Shown: positions 40,089 through 49,683 of the stretch, one piece after another
How the letters are laid out: every line of letters begins with the position of its first letter
Numbering within the stretch: position 1 is the stretch's first letter
Assembly: GCF_037265215.1 (NCBI RefSeq)
Contig: NZ_CP147737.1
Location: 2,140,001-2,204,000, forward strand
Direction of reading: 5' to 3'
DNA length: 64,000 nt
From: Xenorhabdus griffiniae
GTDB taxonomy: Bacteria; Pseudomonadota; Gammaproteobacteria; Enterobacterales; Enterobacteriaceae
The notes under the pieces: generated by a model
Told to the model about the DNA's origin: nothing
What the model saw: the letters and a program-made list of their open reading frames with translations, nothing else
Databases searched by the model: none
Program-made: the position numbers and the translations under genes

Positions 40089-41858
40089 ATGCGTACTAAT
40101 TATTGTGGGCAGTTGAACCTGGCCCATGAAGGCCAAAAAGTGACTCTTTGTGGGTGGGTAAATCGTCGCCGTGATTTAGGTGGCTTGATCTTTATTGATA
40201 TGCGAGATCGCGAGGGTATCGTTCAGGTATTTTTTGACCCAGACCAGAAAGAGGTCTTTGCTCAGGCTTCTGAACTGCGTAATGAATTTTGTATTCAAAT
40301 TACGGGGATTGTGCGTGCGCGCCCTGATAACCAAATCAATAAAGATATGGCAACCGGCGAAATTGAAGTTTTCGCAGAAAGCCTGATGGTTTTCAACCGC
40401 TCGGAGCCATTGCCACTGGACAGCAACCAGAATAACAGTGAAGAGCAGCGCCTGAAATACCGCTATCTTGATCTGCGTCGCACTGAGATGTCGCAGCGTC
40501 TGAAAACCCGTGCCAAGATCACCAGTTTTGTGCGTCGTTTTATGGACGATGCGGGTTTCATTGATGTTGAAACGCCAATGCTGACTAAAGCAACACCAGA
40601 AGGTGCGCGCGACTATTTAGTGCCAAGCCGTGTGCATAAAGGCGAATTTTATGCACTGCCGCAGTCTCCGCAGCTTTTCAAACAGTTGTTGATGATGTCT
40701 GGCTTTGACCGTTATTACCAGATTGTAAAGTGCTTCCGCGATGAAGACCTGCGCGCCGATCGTCAGCCTGAATTTACCCAGATCGACGTTGAAACCTCGT
40801 TTATGACCGCTGAACAAGTTCGCGAAATCATGGAAAAAATGATCCGTGAACTGTGGCTGGATGTGAAAGGTGTCGATTTGGGTGGCTTCCCCATTATGAC
40901 ATTCGAAGAAGCCATGCGTCGTTTTGGTTCAGATAAACCAGACTTGCGTAACCCTCTGGAATTGGTGGATATCGCCGATCTGGTTAAAGACGTAGAATTC
41001 TCTGTCTTTGCTGAACCTGCAAACAATCCAAAAGGCCGTGTTGCGGCTATTCGCGTTCCCGGCGGGGCAGAGTTAAGCCGTAAGCAAATTGATGAGTACG
41101 GTAAATTTGTTGGCATTTATGGCGCGAAGGGGTTGGCATGGATGAAAGTGAATAACCGTGCTGCCGGCTTAGAAGGCGTGCAAAGCCCGATAGCTAAGTT
41201 CCTGTCTGCGGAAGTGGTTGAAGACCTATTGTCCCGTACCAATGCTCAGGATGGTGATATCCTGTTCTTTGGCGCTGACAAGAAAAATGTTGTCACTGAT
41301 GCTATGGGAGCACTGCGTCTGAAACTGGGCCGCGACTTGAATATTACCGATCTGGCAAGCTGGAAACCGCTTTGGGTTATTGATTTCCCCATGTTCGAAG
41401 ACAATGGCGCAGGTGGTTTGACGGCAATGCACCATCCATTTACTTCTCCGCGTGATATGGCGGCGGCTGAATTGGAACGTAATCCAGAATCTGCTATCGC
41501 GAACGCTTACGACATGGTGATCAATGGCTATGAAGTCGGGGGTGGTTCTGTCCGTATCCATCGTAACGAAATGCAGCAGGCAGTATTCCGCATTCTGGGT
41601 ATTCATGAGCAGGAACAGCAGGAGAAATTTGGTTTCTTACTGAATGCCCTGAAATACGGTACACCGCCACATGCTGGTTTGGCTTTCGGCTTAGATCGTC
41701 TCGTTATGTTGTTGACTGATACAGATAATATTCGTGATGTGATCGCTTTCCCGAAAACAACGGCAGCGGCATGTTTGATGACGGATGCACCAAGTCCGGC
41801 GAATTCAGCCGCGTTGGAAGAATTGGCTATTTCAGTCGTTAAAAAAGAGAACGAATAA
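40089..41858 (+). CDS. aspS: Aspartyl-tRNA synthetase
   Basis: AspRS charges tRNA-Asp. The 589 residues have the N-terminal OB-fold anticodon domain ([20 protein letters not shown]), class II motif 2 ([20 protein letters not shown]), the GAD insertion typical of bacterial AspRS (about 290-420), and motif 3 ([14 protein letters not shown]). The length agrees with E. coli AspS (590). The stop overlaps the nudB start by one base. Confidence 0.98.
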   Translation: MRTNYCGQLNLAHEGQKVTLCGWVNRRRDLGGLIFIDMRDREGIVQVFFDPDQKEVFAQASELRNEFCIQITGIVRARPDNQINKDMATGEIEVFAESLMVFNRSEPLPLDSNQNNSEEQRLKYRYLDLRRTEMSQRLKTRAKITSFVRRFMDDAGFIDVETPMLTKATPEGARDYLVPSRVHKGEFYALPQSPQLFKQLLMMSGFDRYYQIVKCFRDEDLRADRQPEFTQIDVETSFMTAEQVREIMEKMIRELWLDVKGVDLGGFPIMTFEEAMRRFGSDKPDLRNPLELVDIADLVKDVEFSVFAEPANNPKGRVAAIRVPGGAELSRKQIDEYGKFVGIYGAKGLAWMKVNNRAAGLEGVQSPIAKFLSAEVVEDLLSRTNAQDGDILFFGADKKNVVTDAMGALRLKLGRDLNITDLASWKPLWVIDFPMFEDNGAGGLTAMHHPFTSPRDMAAAELERNPESAIANAYDMVINGYEVGGGSVRIHRNEMQQAVFRILGIHEQEQQEKFGFLLNALKYGTPPHAGLAFGLDRLVMLLTDTDNIRDVIAFPKTTAAACLMTDAPSPANSAALEELAISVVKKENE

Positions 41859-42292
41859 TGGCTTATAAGCGCCCTGAATCTGTACTGGTTATGATTTATG
41901 CCGTTGACAGCAAAAGGGTGCTGATGCTACAGCGACGGGATGATCCTGAGTTTTGGCAATCTGTGACAGGTAGCCTTGAAAAGGACGAAAAACCGTGGGA
42001 GGCGGCGTTACGTGAAGTACAGGAAGAGATAGGTATTGATATTATCAATGAAAATCTTGAACTGAAAGATTGTCAACGCTGTCTTTATTATGAGATTTTC
42101 TCGCACCTACGATATCGATATGCTCCTGGGGTCACGCGGAATAAAGAACATTGGTTCTCTCTGGCATTACCTGAAGAGCGAGAAATTTTGTTGACCGAAC
42201 ACTTGGCTTATCAATGGCTGGCGGCGGAAGAAGCGGCCACATTGACGAAGTCGTGGAGCAATCGGCAAGCAATTGAAGAATTTGTCATTTAG
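41858..42292 (+). CDS. nudB: Dihydroneopterin triphosphate diphosphatase NudB
   Basis: NudB removes pyrophosphate from dihydroneopterin triphosphate in folate synthesis. The 144 residues hold the Nudix box (GSLEKDEKPWEAALREVQEE followed by IGID, near residues 38-61) with the metal-binding glutamates. The sequence and the place between aspS and yebC match E. coli. The TAATG junction with aspS suggests coupled translation. Confidence 0.95.
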   Translation: MAYKRPESVLVMIYAVDSKRVLMLQRRDDPEFWQSVTGSLEKDEKPWEAALREVQEEIGIDIINENLELKDCQRCLYYEIFSHLRYRYAPGVTRNKEHWFSLALPEEREILLTEHLAYQWLAAEEAATLTKSWSNRQAIEEFVI

Positions 42293-42322
42293 TCTATAAG
42301 ACGTTTTATCGGAGATATTTGC

Positions 42323-43066
42323 ATGGCAGGTCATAGTAAATGGGCCAATACGAAACACCGCAAAGCTGCACAGGATGCGAAACGCGGTAAGATTTTTACA
42401 AAAATTATCCGTGAATTGGTAACGGCTGCACGATTGGGCGGTGGTGATCCCGATTCCAACCCACGTTTGCGAGCTGCCGTCGATAAAGCGCTGTCCAACA
42501 ACATGACTCGTGATACGTTGAATCGTGCAATTGCCCGTGGTGTTGGTAACGACGAATCAGATAACATGGAAACCATCATTTATGAAGGCTACGGCCCTGG
42601 TGGTACAGCAGTCATGGTTGAATGCCTGAGCGATAACCGTAACCGTACTGTTTCTGAAGTTCGTCATGCATTCACCAAAGCAGGCGGCAACTTGGGGACT
42701 GACGGTTCTGTTTCTTATCTGTTCACCAAAAAAGGGGTTATTTCCTACGCACCAGGCCTGGACGAAGATGCGGTGATGGAAGCTGCATTGGAAGCAGGCG
42801 CTGACGATGTTGAAACTTATGATGATGGTGCGATTGACGTCTATACTACTCCAGAGTCTTTTGGCGAAGTTAAAGATGCATTGGATGCAGCCGGCTTCAA
42901 GGCAGATTCCGCAGAAGTTTCTATGATCCCGTCAACGAAAGCAGAACTGGATGCAGAAACTGCGCCTAAATTACTGCGTCTGATCGATATGCTTGAAGAT
43001 TCTGACGATGTGCAAGAAGTTTATCATAATGGTGAAATTTCTGATGAGGTTGCAGCACTGCTGTAA
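42323..43066 (+). CDS. yebC: YebC/PmpR-family regulator
   Basis: YebC is a conserved cytoplasmic protein described as a DNA-binding regulator and, more recently, as a ribosome-associated factor that helps translate proline-rich stretches. The 247 residues start [20 protein letters not shown] and contain [16 protein letters not shown] and [15 protein letters not shown], all highly conserved in the family. It lies between nudB and ruvC, as in E. coli. A hairpin downstream probably separates it from ruvC. Confidence 0.97.
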   Translation: MAGHSKWANTKHRKAAQDAKRGKIFTKIIRELVTAARLGGGDPDSNPRLRAAVDKALSNNMTRDTLNRAIARGVGNDESDNMETIIYEGYGPGGTAVMVECLSDNRNRTVSEVRHAFTKAGGNLGTDGSVSYLFTKKGVISYAPGLDEDAVMEAALEAGADDVETYDDGAIDVYTTPESFGEVKDALDAAGFKADSAEVSMIPSTKAELDAETAPKLLRLIDMLEDSDDVQEVYHNGEISDEVAALL

Positions 43067-43088
43067 TTGGCATTAGGGTTCACAGCGT

Positions 43089-43135
43089 AGAGAAAGTGTT
43101 CCTCAAATCAGGGCACTTTCTCTAACGTTTTTATC
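43089..43135 (+). terminator. Intrinsic terminator after yebC
   Basis: The arms AGAGAAAGTG (43089-43098) and CACTTTCTCT (43114-43123) are perfectly complementary, and AACGTTTTTATC follows, giving a short T tract. The place just after the yebC stop fits. Confidence 0.65.
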
Positions 43136-43174
43136 CCATATCACAGGCAAACCGATTTAGGCGAATAATTCGAT

Positions 43175-43696
43175 ATGGCGATTATTCTTGGTATTGACCC
43201 TGGCTCCAGAGTCACGGGATATGGCGTTATTCGCCAGCAGGGACGGCAACTTATCTATCTCGGCAGCGGTTGTATTCGGACAAAAGTCGATGACTTACCC
43301 AGTCGTTTGCAGAAGATTTACGCCGGAGTTACTGAAATCATCACTCAATTCCAGCCCAATGCTTTTGCAATAGAGCAAGTTTTCATGGCAAAAAATGCAG
43401 ACTCAGCCTTGAAATTGGGACAGGCGCGTGGAGTCGCAATTGTTGCAGCCTCTAACCAATCCATACCGGTATTTGAATATGCAGCCCGTCAGGTTAAACA
43501 GACGGTGGTTGGTACGGGGGCGGCCGAAAAGAGCCAGATTCAGCACATGGTACGTTCGATGTTGAAATTGTCTGCTAATCCACAGGCCGATGCCGCTGAT
43601 GCGTTGGCTATTGCTATTACACATTGTCATCTCAGTCAAAATTTGCTGCGGGTGGGTGATGCGCGGTTAAATTTAACGCGTGGTCGTCTGAAATAG
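43175..43696 (+). CDS. ruvC: Holliday junction resolvase RuvC
   Basis: RuvC cuts Holliday junctions during recombination repair. The 173 residues begin [16 protein letters not shown] with the first catalytic Asp, then [20 protein letters not shown] with the catalytic Glu, and end with [17 protein letters not shown] carrying the two remaining acidic residues. The length matches E. coli RuvC. It precedes ruvAB, but the SOS box lies after it, so ruvC is probably not under SOS control, as in E. coli. Confidence 0.98.
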   Translation: MAIILGIDPGSRVTGYGVIRQQGRQLIYLGSGCIRTKVDDLPSRLQKIYAGVTEIITQFQPNAFAIEQVFMAKNADSALKLGQARGVAIVAASNQSIPVFEYAARQVKQTVVGTGAAEKSQIQHMVRSMLKLSANPQADAADALAIAITHCHLSQNLLRVGDARLNLTRGRLK

Positions 43697-43702
43697 TTGA
43701 TG

Positions 43703-43718
43703 CTGGATATACGTCCAG
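43703..43718. promoter_or_regulatory. LexA-binding SOS box for ruvAB
   Basis: CTGGATATACGTCCAG has the CTG-N10-CAG form of LexA operators and is close to the E. coli ruvAB box (CTGGATATCTATCCAG, from memory). It lies about 57 bp before the ruvA start, where an SOS-regulated promoter is expected. Confidence 0.85.
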
Positions 43719-43774
43719 CTTTTTTTGTGCTATAAGCTAGCGGAACGATTTATTTTATTTTCAGGGGGTAAACA

Positions 43775-44392
43775 GTGATAGGGCGTTTGAGAGGAACCGT
43801 GTTGGAAAAACAGCCACCGTTGGTTTTATTGGAAACTCACGGTGTCGGTTATGAAGTTCATATGCCAATGACCTGTTTTTATGAACTGCCTGAAATTGGC
43901 CAGGAAGCGATTTTATTTACACAATTTATTGTGCGTGAAGATGCTCAGTTATTATACGGTTTTAATGATAAACAAGAGCGTGCACTGTTCCGTGAACTGA
44001 TTAAGGTCAATGGTGTTGGGCCTAAATTAGCGCTGGCGATCCTTTCGGGCATGTCTGCCCAGCAATTCGTTACAGCGATAGAACAAGAAGCTATTGCTTC
44101 ATTGGTTAAGTTGCCGGGTGTTGGCAAAAAAACGGCTGAAAGGCTGGTTGTAGAGATGAAAGATCGCTTTAAGGGGCTTAATGGCGATCTATTTAACCAA
44201 AGTAGTGATGTTAATTTGCCGGCTGTCAGCAAACAAGCGAATTCCGCTGCCGAGATTGAAGCAGAAGCCGCAGCGGCCCTGGTTTCTCTGGGATATAAAC
44301 CACAGGAGGCCAGCCGGATGGTGAGCAAGGTAGCTAAACCAGGTGCAGATTGTGAAACCCTTATTCGAGAAGCACTTCGTGCGGCTCTGTAA
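43775..44392 (+). CDS. ruvA: Holliday junction branch-migration subunit RuvA
   Basis: RuvA binds the four-way junction and loads RuvB. The 205 residues show the N-terminal OB fold ([20 protein letters not shown]), two helix-hairpin-helix motifs ([20 protein letters not shown] and [20 protein letters not shown]), and a C-terminal RuvB-contacting domain ([20 protein letters not shown]). A GGGGG-type site (CAGGGGGTAAACAGTG) lies before the GTG start. It is followed by ruvB within about 15 bases. Confidence 0.98.
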   Translation: MIGRLRGTVLEKQPPLVLLETHGVGYEVHMPMTCFYELPEIGQEAILFTQFIVREDAQLLYGFNDKQERALFRELIKVNGVGPKLALAILSGMSAQQFVTAIEQEAIASLVKLPGVGKKTAERLVVEMKDRFKGLNGDLFNQSSDVNLPAVSKQANSAAEIEAEAAAALVSLGYKPQEASRMVSKVAKPGADCETLIREALRAAL

Positions 44393-44408
44393 TCACAGGA
44401 GTTAAGTG

Positions 44409-45416
44409 ATGATTGAAGCTGACCGTCTAGTTTCAGCAGGCGTTCTGCAAGATGATGAAGCGATTGATCGTGCTATTCGGCCGAAATTTCTGTCTGAATA
44501 TGTTGGACAACCCCATGTTTGTGAACAGATGGAAATTTTTATCCAAGCGGCACGTCAGCGTGGTGATGCACTGGATCACTTATTGATTTTTGGCCCCCCT
44601 GGATTAGGTAAGACCACGTTGGCAAATATTGTGGCAAATGAAATGGGGGTTAATCTTCGTACTACATCTGGGCCGGTATTGGAGAAGGCAGGGGATCTTG
44701 CCGCTATGCTCACTAATCTGGAACCACACGATGTCTTGTTTATAGATGAAATTCACCGTTTATCGCCGGTTGTGGAAGAGATCCTTTATCCGGCAATGGA
44801 AGATTACCAACTGGATATTATGATTGGTGAAGGGCCAGCCGCCCGCTCCATCAAGATTGATCTTCCCCCCTTTACTTTGATTGGTGCGACCACTCGTGCA
44901 GGCTCTTTAACTTCACCATTACGTGATCGATTTGGTATCGTACAGCGTCTTGAATTTTACAACGTTGATGATTTGCAGAGCATCGTTTCCCGTAGTGCAC
45001 GCTATATGGGATTAGGCATTTCAGATGATGGTGCAAGGCAAATCGCGATGCGTTCTCGTGGCACTCCCCGCATTACGAATCGATTATTACGTCGTGTGCG
45101 TGATTTTGCTCAGGTGAAAGGTAATGGCACCATTGATAGTCATATTGCATCTCAGGCGCTGGATATGCTGAATGTCGATTCGGCCGGATTTGATTACCTT
45201 GATCGTAAGTTGCTGATTGCCATTATTGATAAATTTATGGGTGGCCCCGTTGGGTTGGATAATTTGGCCGCGGCGATTGGTGAAGAACGAGAAACGATTG
45301 AAGATGTACTGGAACCTTTCCTGATCCAACAAGGATTTATCCAACGAACGCCACGCGGGCGTATTGCAACCCATCATGCTTACCGGCATTTTGGATTGAG
45401 CAAGGAAGACGAATAA
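44409..45416 (+). CDS. ruvB: Holliday junction helicase subunit RuvB
   Basis: RuvB is the AAA+ motor for branch migration. The sequence has [20 protein letters not shown], Walker [21 protein letters not shown], Walker [13 protein letters not shown], the sensor [19 protein letters not shown], and the winged-helix end with [19 protein letters not shown] take the ATG at 44409 ([11 protein letters not shown], as in E. coli) and not the GTG one codon upstream. An AGGAG site lies just before it. It ends the backbone segment; the biosynthetic operon begins about 770 bases further on. Confidence 0.98.
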   Translation: MIEADRLVSAGVLQDDEAIDRAIRPKFLSEYVGQPHVCEQMEIFIQAARQRGDALDHLLIFGPPGLGKTTLANIVANEMGVNLRTTSGPVLEKAGDLAAMLTNLEPHDVLFIDEIHRLSPVVEEILYPAMEDYQLDIMIGEGPAARSIKIDLPPFTLIGATTRAGSLTSPLRDRFGIVQRLEFYNVDDLQSIVSRSARYMGLGISDDGARQIAMRSRGTPRITNRLLRRVRDFAQVKGNGTIDSHIASQALDMLNVDSAGFDYLDRKLLIAIIDKFMGGPVGLDNLAAAIGEERETIEDVLEPFLIQQGFIQRTPRGRIATHHAYRHFGLSKEDE

Positions 45417-45501
45417 TAATCATTTTGACATACCAGCTCGGGTTAATTACCAGGGGCTGGATGTATTCTTATATTGTAAAAAAATCAATCTATTTTCCTC
45501 T

Positions 45502-45605
45502 TATACGCATTAAACTTCAAGTCGCAATTTACAACACGATTGAAGCCTGATTTTTCCCCGCTTCGCGGGGAGAAATCACATGCATCTTGAAGTTAGATTG
45601 GTATA
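45502..45605. repeat. Intergenic hairpin repeat, copy 8 (reverse orientation)
   Basis: Inverse orientation to most copies: it begins TATACGCATTAAACTTCAAG, has a central stem CCCCGCTTCGCGGGG, and ends ATCTTGAAGTTAGATTGGTA plus TA. It lies downstream of ruvB. Confidence 0.88.
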
Positions 45606-45644
45606 AATAGGTTTTCATAATACTGAGAATATCAGATGTTGGCG

Positions 45645-45677
45645 TTCCTTACCCCGCGCTCCGCGCGGGGTAAGGAA
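45645..45677. terminator. GC-rich perfect palindrome downstream of ruvB
   Basis: TTCCTTACCCCGCGC, a three-base loop TCC, then its exact complement (15-bp arms). No T tract follows directly (TACTCCTATCG), so a classical intrinsic terminator is not proven; a protein-binding site or the core of another repeat element is possible. Confidence 0.5.
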
Positions 45678-45951
45678 TACTCCTATCGTTTTGAAACGCT
45701 ATTTAAAAGGAATGCCATTTTTTAATGGTTGTATTTAATATTTTAAATTAACCTTTATCTTTAATAAGGATGTTTTCCTTTTAATATATTTTTTATTTTA
45801 AAGGATGACATTTACCTTTAAAAATTTCCTTGATTTTAAATTGTATGATTTATTTTTTAAAATAATACTTATTTTTAACAGAGGTATCTATTTTAAAGGT
45901 TACAAATGTGTAAGATTTATTTACATTGTCATCTATAGCTATTATAAATTC

Positions 45952-46056
45952 TATACCGATTTAACTTCAAGATGCGTGTGGTTTCTCCCCGCGAAGCGGG
46001 GAGAAATCGGGTTTCATATCGTGTTGTAAATTGCAACTTGAAGTTTAATGCGTATA
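45952..46056. repeat. Intergenic hairpin repeat, copy 9
   Basis: TATACCGATTTAACTTCAAG at the left, stem TTTCTCCCCGCGAAGCGGGG with its arm, and GCAACTTGAAGTTTAATGCG plus TATA at the right. It lies 130 bp in front of the first gene of the biosynthetic operon. Confidence 0.88.
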
Positions 46057-46185
46057 GCTGGAAATTGATTAAGAGGTTGCAGAAATACACAGTATCATGC
46101 CTTCCTGTAAATCAATGTGCATGTTTTAATTATAATTTAGAACCCACATCCCAAAGAGTATTCAAAAGCATATGAGGAAGATGAT

Positions 46186-47364
46186 ATGTTCTTAAGTAAA
46201 GAATCGTTCAGTCATGAGGAGTGGAATGACCCAAAATTTCAATTACGTAACTTAATTAAAACATCTGAGGATTTAGGTAAATGGATTGCATTAACGGATG
46301 GAGAAAAGAAAGCGATTGAAGCTGTGAAAGGAAAATACTTATGGCAGAGCACGCCTTATTATGCTTCGATTATGGATAAATATGACGAGAATTGTCCCAT
46401 TCGATTGCAAACTATTCCTCACTTAAGAGAGATGAAAATAGAGTACAATTCTGATAATGATCCGGTAGGCGATACTTCAAATCTTAAAACAGCCAGAGTG
46501 ATCCATAAATACCCTAATCGAATTGTTTTACTTGTTTCCGATACTTGCCCTGTTTATTGTCGCCATTGTACACGTAAATTTCATACGACAGATGTTAACG
46601 GAACCTATTTTGGGGCCGATATTGCTGCATCATATGAAGAAGATTTTGCTTATATTGAGAGCCATCCCGAAATTGATGATGTCCTCCTGACTGGCGGTGA
46701 TCCCTTAATACATTATGATAAATTTCTTGAAGCCATTATTAAGAGACTAAGAAGCATCAAACATATTAATATCATTCGTATTGGAACCCGTTATCCTGTG
46801 TTTGCTCCCCAGCGAGTGACAGAAAAATTCTGCCAAATGTTGGAAAAGTATCATCCTATCTGGGTTAACACACATTTCAATCATCCTAAAGAAGTGACCG
46901 AAGAGGCGGCTGCTGCTTGTGACCGATTGCTGCGACATGGCATTCCAGTGCAGAACCAGTCTGTTTTGTTAAAGGGTATCAATGATGATGTGGAAACGAT
47001 GCGCTCATTGCTGAAGGCTCTCTTGAGAATTAGGGTCCGTCCTTATTATTTGTACCATTGCGATAATGTATCTGGTGTTTCTCATTTCATGACGACGCTG
47101 GAGAAAGGGCAGGAGATAATGGATGCACTGGTAGGATTCGAAACAGGTTTTAGTGTACCTCAGTATGTCGTCACAACCACATTAGGCAAGTTGGCTGTTA
47201 ACCGAAAATATATTAACACGCATGAAAATGGTCGCATTATTGCGAGGAATTATAAACAAGAATATTTAGATATTACTGAATATATTAAACCTCCCTCTGT
47301 ATTGAATTATGGCGCCGAAGCACATAGTAATGGTGAAATTATTCCCTTCAAGGCTGTCGATTGA
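46186..47364 (+). CDS. Lysine-2,3-aminomutase-like radical SAM enzyme
   Basis: A radical SAM, PLP-dependent aminomutase of the KamA family that would move an alpha-amino group to the beta carbon. The 392 residues contain the iron-sulfur motif CPVYCRHC (Cys121, 125, 128), the GGDPLIHYD region and HPIWVNTHFNHPKEVTEE. The PLP lysine corresponds to Lys335. Of the two aspartates that hold the lysine side-chain amino group in clostridial KamA (Asp293, Asp330), the first is kept (Asp293) but the second is Thr330 by my alignment. The substrate may therefore not be lysine; arginine or another basic amino acid is possible. It is the first gene of the biosynthetic operon, so it probably makes a beta-amino acid building block. 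The family is sure; the substrate is not. Confidence 0.88.
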   Translation: MFLSKESFSHEEWNDPKFQLRNLIKTSEDLGKWIALTDGEKKAIEAVKGKYLWQSTPYYASIMDKYDENCPIRLQTIPHLREMKIEYNSDNDPVGDTSNLKTARVIHKYPNRIVLLVSDTCPVYCRHCTRKFHTTDVNGTYFGADIAASYEEDFAYIESHPEIDDVLLTGGDPLIHYDKFLEAIIKRLRSIKHINIIRIGTRYPVFAPQRVTEKFCQMLEKYHPIWVNTHFNHPKEVTEEAAAACDRLLRHGIPVQNQSVLLKGINDDVETMRSLLKALLRIRVRPYYLYHCDNVSGVSHFMTTLEKGQEIMDALVGFETGFSVPQYVVTTTLGKLAVNRKYINTHENGRIIARNYKQEYLDITEYIKPPSVLNYGAEAHSNGEIIPFKAVD

Positions 47365-47398
47365 TTAATTTAAATGTAAATTAATAGAGATATTCATA

Positions 47399-48568
47399 AT
47401 GATGCAAGAGAGAAATTTCTCAACCCGCATTGCAAGCAGATCAAAAAATATTAATGCCTCAGTAACAGTAGGGTTGGCAGATATCGTTGCTAAACTAAAA
47501 AGTGAAGGTCGTGATATTATTGGATTGAATGAGGGTGAGTTGGATTTTAATACCAGCGCCACTGTTGTCAATGAAACTATTCGTGCATTGATAGATGGTA
47601 AGACACGTTATAGTTGGCTTGATGGTGAACCTAAATTAAAAGAGAGGATTTGCCATAAAATATTTGAAGATAACCGAATTAAAGCGACACCTGAAAATAT
47701 CATAGTGACCAATGGATCAAAGCAAATTATTTATGAAATACTACAGATATTAATTGAAGAAGGTGATGAAGTTATTATTCCTGTTCCCTGTTGGGCAACC
47801 TATTTAGAAGCGGTGAAATTAGCGGGTGGAAAAGCAGTTTTAATTGAAAATATTGGTGTGGATCTGGATATAGAAAAAATCAGACAGGCAGTGACTGACA
47901 AGACCAAACTTATCATTATCAATACACCGAATAATCCGACAGGGGCTGTTTACTCAAAATCAGCGTTACAAACATTGTGTCAATTGATTAAAGAAAAACA
48001 GATTTTCGTGTTATCTGATGAAGCCTATGAACAAATTGTATTTGATGTTGAACACCACAGCTTAGCTGCAATTGATGACAACGAATACATTATAACGGTA
48101 CAAACATTTTCCAAAAGTTTTGCCATGACGGGATACCGCATTGGTTATATGGTTGCCCATCCTGAGTTAGTCAGCAGGGTTTCTGACCTGCACGGCCATA
48201 TGACTGACAACGTTTGTACGTTTGCACAATATGGCGCTATTGCTGCACTTGAGATGCCAAAGGATTTATATCAAGAGCGGCTGGAAATACTGAAACAGAG
48301 ACGGGATCTGTCATACCGATATGCCCGCGAACTTTTTGAGTGTGAATTACCTAATGGCGCATTTTATCTGTTCCCGAATGTCAAAAAATACCTCAACGGT
48401 CGTCATCGCGACGCAACTCAATTATGTGAATATTTGCTCATTCATGCAGGGGTCGCGCTAATTCCCGCAGAAGCCTGTCTTTATCATGGACATATACGTA
48501 TCTCTTTTGCTGCATCAATGGATGCTATTGAACAGGGATTTGAAAGGATAGCAACTGCATTGCGGTAA
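47399..48568 (+). CDS. Class I/II PLP aminotransferase
   Basis: A fold-type I aminotransferase of 389 residues, related to aspartate/aromatic aminotransferases. Visible features are GLNEGELDFNTSATVVN at the start, TRYSWLDGEPKLKERI, the IINTPNNPTGAVYSKS stretch, SDEAYEQIVFD, and the PLP-binding lysine in TFSKSFAMTGYRIGY (Lys239). Starts at 47399 and 47402 are both ATG. About 35 bases separate it from the aminomutase gene, so it belongs to the operon. It may transaminate or cyclise the product of the aminomutase or of the following oxygenase; related operons pair a VioC-like enzyme with a PLP enzyme to make capreomycidine, but this protein looks more like AspC than VioD. The reaction is unknown. 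Confidence 0.85.
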   Translation: MMQERNFSTRIASRSKNINASVTVGLADIVAKLKSEGRDIIGLNEGELDFNTSATVVNETIRALIDGKTRYSWLDGEPKLKERICHKIFEDNRIKATPENIIVTNGSKQIIYEILQILIEEGDEVIIPVPCWATYLEAVKLAGGKAVLIENIGVDLDIEKIRQAVTDKTKLIIINTPNNPTGAVYSKSALQTLCQLIKEKQIFVLSDEAYEQIVFDVEHHSLAAIDDNEYIITVQTFSKSFAMTGYRIGYMVAHPELVSRVSDLHGHMTDNVCTFAQYGAIAALEMPKDLYQERLEILKQRRDLSYRYARELFECELPNGAFYLFPNVKKYLNGRHRDATQLCEYLLIHAGVALIPAEACLYHGHIRISFAASMDAIEQGFERIATALR

Positions 48569-48593
48569 CTTATGACAATGAGGATTAATAACC

Positions 48594-49556
48594 ATGAACC
48601 AATCTATATATTCAATTGAATTGTCAACTTCAGAAATTGATGAAATTCAAGCCCTCATCGGGCAATTGCAAAAACGTTATCACTCGACTGATGATCAAGA
48701 TTTTGTTAGCACCTTGCCAGAGTGGGTAGAATCATTACCAACCCGATTGCGTATTGAATTGAAGAGATTCCGTAATCAGGGTTATCCACTGGCTGTAATA
48801 AAGGGATACCCTGATATGTCAGGGACTATAGGGCCAACTCCCAATCATTGGAAGGATGTTTACAATACGAATAGTAACTATGATTATTATTGTTGTTTGA
48901 TGTCGAGCCTGTGTGGCGATGTGGTGGGTTTTTCTGATTTGCAGGAAGGAAAACTGGTTCAGGAAATATTCCCAATCAAAAAGGATGCCGGTAAGCAATT
49001 GGGTACAGGCTCGGTAAACCTATTACTGCATACTGAAGATACTTCCCTAGGCTATCGGGCGGATTATCTCGGTTTTATGTGTATCCGTAACAACTATCGA
49101 ATCCCAACTTGTGTATCAATACCGGATTTTTCCAAATTGAGTGAAAAAACGGTCACCATCCTCAAAAGAAATAAATTCCGTATTTTTAATGACCGACCTT
49201 GCCTGTCGAAAGAAGAGCGTGACGAAAATTATACCATCTGTCCCATTCTTACCGGCGGTGGCGATAATATCCATATGCGTTATGACCCACTGTATCTGGA
49301 TAAAGAAGCCTTGGATGACGAAGAGCGTGAAGCTGTGGCCGAACTAGAGGAATTAACTGAGGCAGCGGTATTTGATTTGGTTTTAAGCCCAGGTGAAGTT
49401 GCCTTTATTGATAATTATCGTTGTGCTCATGGCCGCAAGGCGTATCAACCTAAATACGACGGAACTGACCGTTGGTTAAAGCGCACCCAAATATTAACGA
49501 GGCTGCGTGATTTCAAGCACATGCTGCTACCCGGACGCATTAACGTATTGCCTTAA
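48594..49556 (+). CDS. VioC-like Fe(II)/2-oxoglutarate-dependent amino acid oxygenase
   Basis: A 320-residue non-heme iron oxygenase of the clavaminate synthase-like/TauD superfamily, closest in my reading to arginine beta-hydroxylase VioC and its relatives. Shared stretches are LLHTEDTSLGYRADYLGFM with iron ligands His146 and Glu148, VLSPGEVAFIDNYRCAHGRK with His279, and YDGTDRWLKR with the 2-oxoglutarate-binding arginine near 297. In VioC, Asp268 and Asp270 are near the guanidinium group; here the first seems kept (Asp231) and the second is Leu233. It would hydroxylate a free or modified basic amino acid. It lies in the operon between the aminotransferase and the PKS. Confidence 0.85.
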   Translation: MNQSIYSIELSTSEIDEIQALIGQLQKRYHSTDDQDFVSTLPEWVESLPTRLRIELKRFRNQGYPLAVIKGYPDMSGTIGPTPNHWKDVYNTNSNYDYYCCLMSSLCGDVVGFSDLQEGKLVQEIFPIKKDAGKQLGTGSVNLLLHTEDTSLGYRADYLGFMCIRNNYRIPTCVSIPDFSKLSEKTVTILKRNKFRIFNDRPCLSKEERDENYTICPILTGGGDNIHMRYDPLYLDKEALDDEEREAVAELEELTEAAVFDLVLSPGEVAFIDNYRCAHGRKAYQPKYDGTDRWLKRTQILTRLRDFKHMLLPGRINVLP

Positions 49557-49683
49557 ATCTAAGCATAGGGATTAGGCTTTTGCTTTCTTTAAACCATGAG
49601 TTGATAAATGAAACAAAAGCCTGTGCGGATTGTATCTATGTCATCTTTTTTATTTGGCTTATTTTTTATTTGGCTTAATAGTT

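Larger units (their letters stand above)
45417..46185. other. Spacer between ruvB and the biosynthetic operon
   Basis: A 769-bp non-coding stretch with two hairpin repeats in opposite orientations (45502-45605 and 45952-46056), a strong GC-rich palindrome (45645-45677) and a very AT-rich core from about 45,700 to 45,950. I see no credible gene. The promoter of the biosynthetic operon should lie here or downstream of the second repeat. The AGGAAG at about 46,171-46,176 serves as ribosome site for the first gene. Confidence 0.7.

Noticed and set aside
45805..46029. Small plus-strand frame of about 75 codons upstream of the biosynthetic operon
   Set aside because: It is rich in Phe, Tyr, Ile and Lys from the AT-rich spacer, runs into a hairpin repeat and has no ribosome site.
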